A stretch of DNA of 10,444 bases, from positions 1 through 10,444 of the forward strand of contig JBMSHD010000081.1 of the NCBI GenBank assembly GCA_049416425.1. The letters are read 5' to 3'. Of the stretch, positions 7,283-10,444 are shown piece by piece (position 1 is the first letter of the stretch; every line of letters begins with the position of its first letter). Made by a program: the position numbers and the translations under genes. This DNA comes from JBMSHD01 sp049416425 (GTDB lineage: Bacteria > Pseudomonadota > Gammaproteobacteria > Francisellales > Francisellaceae). A model generated the notes under the pieces. That model saw only the letters and a program-made list of their open reading frames with translations. It was not told where the DNA came from and ran no database searches.

Positions 7283-8776
7283 TTAGCTCAGCTCGCTGAC
7301 TAGCGATTTTTCTATCTCTAGCTGTTTTTCCTTATTTGGATCGAGCATGCGGTTGATCATGCGGGTCAAAAGGAAGAAGATAAAGGCGATAACCGTGGCG
7401 ATAGCGGCCATAATTAGAAAGATATGCATATACATCGGATTGGTCTGCGCCGCCGATAAGGTCTCAGCGTTAGCATTGTCGCCAAGCGCATAGTTAGAAA
7501 TGGGGCCGGCAAGATTGATACCGACGGCAACATTCATAAACAGATAGCCGGTAAAAAGCCCTTGGTGCTCGGGCTTCATCATCTCGCCGGCCATGGCATA
7601 GTTGACGGCATTGACATGAATCTCACCATAAGAGACCACAAGCAGCAGCAAAATAGGAAAGATCACACCGACCGTGCCGCCTCCGGCAAGAAAGATGCCA
7701 AGTGGAATCATTAAAAAGGCCAGAATATAAAGCGCTAGTCCTTTGGTGACGAGATAGCCTGGTGTATAGGGGGTGCTATGACGCTGGCGTTTTTGCATGG
7801 CCATGGCCAGCACAAAACCAAAAACAATGACACCCAGGCTTTCAAACATATTGACCGTTGCCGCCGGCATCGGAATGCCAAATAAAGATTTGCTGGTATT
7901 GTATTCGACAAACGTCTCAAGAGCGGTTGATTGCATGCCCTGAACACAGGCAAAAATCATGCAGGCTGAGGTCAGGATAAGATAGGCGAAAATGCGAATG
8001 CGATATTCCGTCTCTTGCCCTAAGGCAAAGACGATCATGGTGATCAACACGGCAAAAAAGACCACATAGATGAGATCGGAGCCGATGTTGGGGTGATACA
8101 TCAAAAACAAAGCCAGAGCGAAACAGGCAATGATGATCGCGGGGGCAATAAAAAATCGAGCAGGGGATTTGTGAAAACTACTGGCAAAGTGGGTTTTTTT
8201 ATCCGTGAGATGACGCCAGGCAAAAATATGAAACAGAAAAGCGATGGCAAGACAGGCGGCGGCAAAATAAAAAGCCGCACTATAGAGATTGTTTCTTTGC
8301 AGATAACCGGCGACAATAAACCCAAGAACAAAGCCCATATTCATGCAGCTGTAGTTGATAGAAAAAGCGATACGGCGACGTTTGTCGGTGGCTGAAAACA
8401 GCTGAGTCAGCATCATGTTGATACAGCTGACATTAAGACCGGCACCGGTGATAAAGGTCGCCATGCCAAATAAGATAATCATTTTAGTCGGGATGGCCAA
8501 AAGGCTTAAACCGATGACTTGAAGCAGAATGGAAATTAAGAACAGAGCTCGAAAGCTTAAGTATCTGCCACCTAAGGTGCCCCCCAGGAAGTGATAGAGA
8601 AAATTGATGGCAAAAAAGCTGGCCGTCAAGGTGTTGACTTCGGTGCGACTCATGTCGCTATAAGCGTTGAGATAGAACATCAACGTGCCCATCAACACGG
8701 CGTAGCTGACGGTAGAGAAGATTTGTATCAGGTTGATATGGAGGGTGCCTTTCGGCATGTCCTTGTAGTTGATCAT
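7283..8776 (-). CDS. Divergent POT/PTR-family (MFS) transporter
   Basis: An inner-membrane transporter of the proton-dependent oligopeptide transporter family within MFS. About 14 hydrophobic segments can be counted, the number typical of bacterial POTs (12 plus two extra). Family landmarks: GAGLNVSCINMMLTQLF then AFSINYSCMNMGFVLGFIVAGYL for TM4-5, a QGMQSTALETF region matching the TM7 QxPSSxxxF segment, and SYGEIHVNAVNYAMAGEMM with the conserved Gly-Glu (384-385) of TM10. The TM1 ExxERFxYYG motif is not conserved: the aligned residues are Q18, S21 and T22. The GGxLGD motif reads GGTLGG. Such changes suggest altered proton coupling or a different substrate. The start is taken as the ATG at 8776; a TTG at 8782 would add two residues, and an ATG at 8758 also exists. 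Ribosome sites are weak for all. It converges on LysR and diverges from the HAD gene. Confidence 0.85.
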   Translation of the reverse strand: MINYKDMPKGTLHINLIQIFSTVSYAVLMGTLMFYLNAYSDMSRTEVNTLTASFFAINFLYHFLGGTLGGRYLSFRALFLISILLQVIGLSLLAIPTKMIILFGMATFITGAGLNVSCINMMLTQLFSATDKRRRIAFSINYSCMNMGFVLGFIVAGYLQRNNLYSAAFYFAAACLAIAFLFHIFAWRHLTDKKTHFASSFHKSPARFFIAPAIIIACFALALFLMYHPNIGSDLIYVVFFAVLITMIVFALGQETEYRIRIFAYLILTSACMIFACVQGMQSTALETFVEYNTSKSLFGIPMPAATVNMFESLGVIVFGFVLAMAMQKRQRHSTPYTPGYLVTKGLALYILAFLMIPLGIFLAGGGTVGVIFPILLLLVVSYGEIHVNAVNYAMAGEMMKPEHQGLFTGYLFMNVAVGINLAGPISNYALGDNANAETLSAAQTNPMYMHIFLIMAAIATVIAFIFFLLTRMINRMLDPNKEKQLEIEKSLVSELS

Positions 8777-8808
8777 AAGCAAAGATTGGACTTGTTTTTT
8801 TGCACTAA

Positions 8809-8870
8809 GCCAATGATATTAGCGTGAAATAAAATAAAAGTCATGTTAATTTTACAATATAATTTTAAAG
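8809..8870. promoter_or_regulatory. Putative divergent promoters, POT and HAD genes
   Basis: The 118-bp AT-rich gap between the two divergent genes should hold both promoters. For the HAD gene a perfect TATAAT lies at 8858-8863, but its -35 is poor. For the transporter (minus strand) a -10 TAATAT (complement of 8816-8821) and a -35 ATGACT (complement of 8839-8844) are 17 bp apart, each matching 4 of 6 consensus bases. The two would nearly abut, so shared regulation is possible. Confidence 0.35.
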
Positions 8871-8894
8871 ATAAAAATAAGAAAAGACACAGAT

Positions 8895-9557
8895 ATGAAT
8901 TATGACAGCGTTATTTTTGATTTTGATTCAACCTTGATTCGGGTTGAATCTTTGGAATATATTCTAAAAGATATGGTCGAAGATCCGCGGCAGATGAATG
9001 AAATTATCAGGCTCACCGATGCCGGCATGAGCGGTCAGATGCCGTTTGATCAGGCATTGGCTGCCCGCTTTTCCATCGCCAGACCGACAACAGCCGCCCT
9101 ATCCGGCTTTGTTGAGCGCTATTGCCCAGATGCCATCACCACCGGCATGCTTGACTTGATCCAAAGTTTAAAAAGCCAAGGTGTTGCCGTTTTTATCATA
9201 AGTGGCGGCATTGAGGCGGCCATTTTACCCTTTGCCCGATTTCTAGGCATCGATCAAAATCATGTCTTTGCCGTGCGACTGCTTTGGGATAGTCGTGGGC
9301 AATTTTCTGCCATCGATAACAGCAATGGTTTTGCCAGCTCAAAACAAGAAGGTGCAAGGCGAATTTGTGATCGCTTTAAAGGCCGAAGTGTCATCATCGG
9401 TGATGGCATGACCGATTATGCGCTTTATCATGCCGGGCTTGTCGATGATTTTATCGCCTATACCGAGCATGTCACGCGTCAGCCGGTGGTCGATGTGGCA
9501 CCACATATCGCGAAAGATGTCAATAGATTAAAACGGATCTTGGGCGTTTTTCATTAA
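8895..9557 (+). CDS. HAD phosphatase, phosphoserine phosphatase-like
   Basis: A cytoplasmic haloacid-dehalogenase-superfamily phosphatase, most like SerB-type phosphoserine phosphatases, which remove phosphate from phosphoserine in serine synthesis. All four HAD motifs are present: motif I DFDST with nucleophile Asp9 and acid/base Asp11; motif II SGG with Ser103; motif III Lys150; motif IV GDGMTD with Asp170 and Asp174 for magnesium. The cap region contains DAGMSGQMPFDQALAARF (42-59), matching the AMxGxxxFxxxLxxR pattern of PSP enzymes, and Glu18 lies where a substrate-binding acidic residue is expected. Its 220 residues fit a compact PSP without the N-terminal ACT-like domain of longer SerB proteins. 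The ribosome site is weak (AAAAGA about 7 nt upstream). It stands alone, divergent from the transporter. Phosphoserine is the likeliest substrate, but related HADs act on other phosphomonoesters, so no symbol is given. Confidence 0.85.
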   Translation: MNYDSVIFDFDSTLIRVESLEYILKDMVEDPRQMNEIIRLTDAGMSGQMPFDQALAARFSIARPTTAALSGFVERYCPDAITTGMLDLIQSLKSQGVAVFIISGGIEAAILPFARFLGIDQNHVFAVRLLWDSRGQFSAIDNSNGFASSKQEGARRICDRFKGRSVIIGDGMTDYALYHAGLVDDFIAYTEHVTRQPVVDVAPHIAKDVNRLKRILGVFH

Positions 9558-9591
9558 AATTTGGTTCTAAATTTTGCCGCGCTTTTTTTTT
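9556..9591 (+). terminator. Likely terminator after the HAD gene
   Basis: AAAATTT (9556-9562) and AAATTTT (9569-9575) form a perfect stem around GGTTCT, overlapping the stop codon. GCCGCGC and a run of nine T (9583-9591) follow. The stem is AT-rich and the T-run is 7 nt away from it, so this is not a textbook terminator, but the T-run in this place is suggestive. Confidence 0.45.
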
Positions 9592-9614
9592 CAATTTATG
9601 GCAGATTGGTATTG

Positions 9615-9632
9615 TGCTTTTGCAAAAAAGCA
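9615..9632. repeat. TGCTTTT/AAAAGCA hairpin upstream of the last gene
   Basis: TGCTTTT (9615-9621) and AAAAGCA (9626-9632) are perfect reverse complements around a 4-nt loop, just before the putative promoter of the last gene. It could add to the upstream terminator (U-run on the complementary strand is short) or be a protein site. Confidence 0.35.
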
Positions 9633-9633
9633 G

Positions 9634-9661
9634 TTGGCAAGAGCTTGTCAATGGGTACATT
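9634..9661 (+). promoter_or_regulatory. Putative promoter with overlapping dyad
   Basis: TTGGCA (9634-9639, 5 of 6 to the -35 consensus) and TACATT (9656-9661, 4 of 6 to the -10 consensus) are separated by 16 bp and placed to give a leader of about 25 nt before the ATG at 9692. A near-perfect dyad, TTGGCAAG (9634-9641) and CTTGTCAA (9644-9651), covers the -35 and spacer, the place for a repressor site. This is pattern matching only. Confidence 0.35.
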
Positions 9662-9691
9662 TGGGTAAATAAATTGTGAAGGAGGTGCGTG

Positions 9692-10444
9692 ATGAGTGTT
9701 TTCGATGTTGCTTCGATGTTTCAATGGACAAAAAAAGTTAATAGCGAAGTTAATGAAAAAATTAAAGGAATAAAAGACCTGTTTGATTCAACGCAAAGTG
9801 CCGGTCATGGAGCTGTAAAGTTTGACACTATTGAGCAAGGAGGAGAGGAGATTAAAGCAACAAAAAAAACGACGAATGCCATTGAAGCGCTTGCTTATAT
9901 TAAATATCAGAGTGGTGAGGATGGTAAGGATCATGAGTGGAATAAGCGGAATGAGATTCCAAAAATTTATCAAGTGACGATAGGCAAAGATCAATATGAT
10001 TTAGGGAATGAGTCGAAACGAAATGAGGCAGTGGAAAAATTAAATAATAATAAACAGGCTGAGGTTACGATAGTAATAGAAACGTTGAATACCGCTAATG
10101 ATAGCTGTAAAAAGGATGTAAAAATTGGAAGAAAAACCTTCAGAAGCTCGGAACTTATGATGAACTACGGAGAGGATAAAAACATATTGAATAAGCTGCA
10201 GATGAAAACCAATGAATTCTCAGCCAGATTGAGTGGGGCAAGTCATTTTCAGGTTACTAAGGGCAGTAAGGTCGGCAGACAGTTTAATTATCTTAGAAGC
10301 AGCCCATTATTGAAAGCTTTTTTTGAAAGTTTCACAAGTGACTTAAAGATGGATAAAAATGATTCTGATAAATTACAGACGCAGGAAAAAAATCTTGAGA
10401 AACTAAGAGCGTATAAAAAAAATCTTGATGAAATTTTAAATAAA
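9692..10444 (+). CDS. Hypothetical AT-rich gene, cut by window end
   Basis: A reading frame with no stop for 251 codons runs to the last base of the window. It starts at an ATG with a strong ribosome site (GGAGGT at 9681-9686, 5 nt spacing), so it is a real gene start. The protein is hydrophilic and rich in Lys, Asn and Glu, with no signal peptide or membrane segment. Residues 1-35 and the last visible 30 or so (QEKNLEKLRAYKKNLDEI) are likely helical, the latter perhaps coiled coil. A middle part (about 80-150: IYQVTIGKDQYDLGN, EVTIVIETLN, KIGRKTF) alternates like beta strands. I recognise no family. Base composition is more AT-rich than the rest of the window, consistent with recent acquisition or an effector-type gene, but there is no direct evidence for secretion. 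The C-terminus is unseen. Confidence 0.75.
   Translation, partial: MSVFDVASMFQWTKKVNSEVNEKIKGIKDLFDSTQSAGHGAVKFDTIEQGGEEIKATKKTTNAIEALAYIKYQSGEDGKDHEWNKRNEIPKIYQVTIGKDQYDLGNESKRNEAVEKLNNNKQAEVTIVIETLNTANDSCKKDVKIGRKTFRSSELMMNYGEDKNILNKLQMKTNEFSARLSGASHFQVTKGSKVGRQFNYLRSSPLLKAFFESFTSDLKMDKNDSDKLQTQEKNLEKLRAYKKNLDEILNK

Noticed and set aside
9701..9720. Direct repeat TTCGATGTT twice, 11 bp apart, at the start of the last gene
   Set aside because: It is short and inside the coding sequence; with two copies only it is probably chance.

Overview
The window looks like a piece of a gammaproteobacterial chromosome. It contains a lipobox lipoprotein, a LysR regulator, a POT-type transporter and an HAD phosphatase. 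A short palindromic intergenic repeat of the CGTCATT-CGAG...AATCCAG type, known from several intracellular and host-associated proteobacteria, hints at such a lineage (for example around Legionellales). That placement is a guess, because no marker gene is present. Base composition is mixed: the central genes are near 45-50% G+C by eye, and the last gene is clearly AT-richer.

Region 1 (1-6003) is one very large secreted lipoprotein gene, about 1,900 codons when intact. It has a lipoprotein signal peptide, a long array of Ig-like/ASH-like beta-sandwich modules marked by six paired-cysteine motifs, and a C-terminal propeller-like part. The gene is interrupted about 120 codons before its natural end by a G+C-rich insert of roughly 200-240 bp with stop codons. 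The original C-terminus continues in the same frame on the far side. The insert has the look of the 5' (domain I) part of a group II intron, lacking the reverse transcriptase and domains V and VI. A perfect 12+12 bp palindrome lies just beyond it.

Region 2 (6004-6218) is noncoding and rich in hairpins: a 12-bp stem right after the old stop codon, a small CGGG/CCCG hairpin, a REP-like element and another short hairpin.

Region 3 (6219-9557) holds a LysR-type regulator, which converges across a shared hairpin on a 14-TM POT-family transporter. The transporter in turn diverges from a phosphoserine-phosphatase-like HAD gene. The transporter lacks the ExxER proton-coupling motif of the family, so its coupling or substrate may differ. 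LysR, transporter and phosphatase may form a small metabolic neighbourhood (peptide or amino acid uptake and turnover), but the sequence does not prove that they work together.

Region 4 (9558-10444) has a terminator-like element, a plausible promoter, and the first 251 codons of an AT-rich, lysine-rich gene of unrecognised family that runs off the window.
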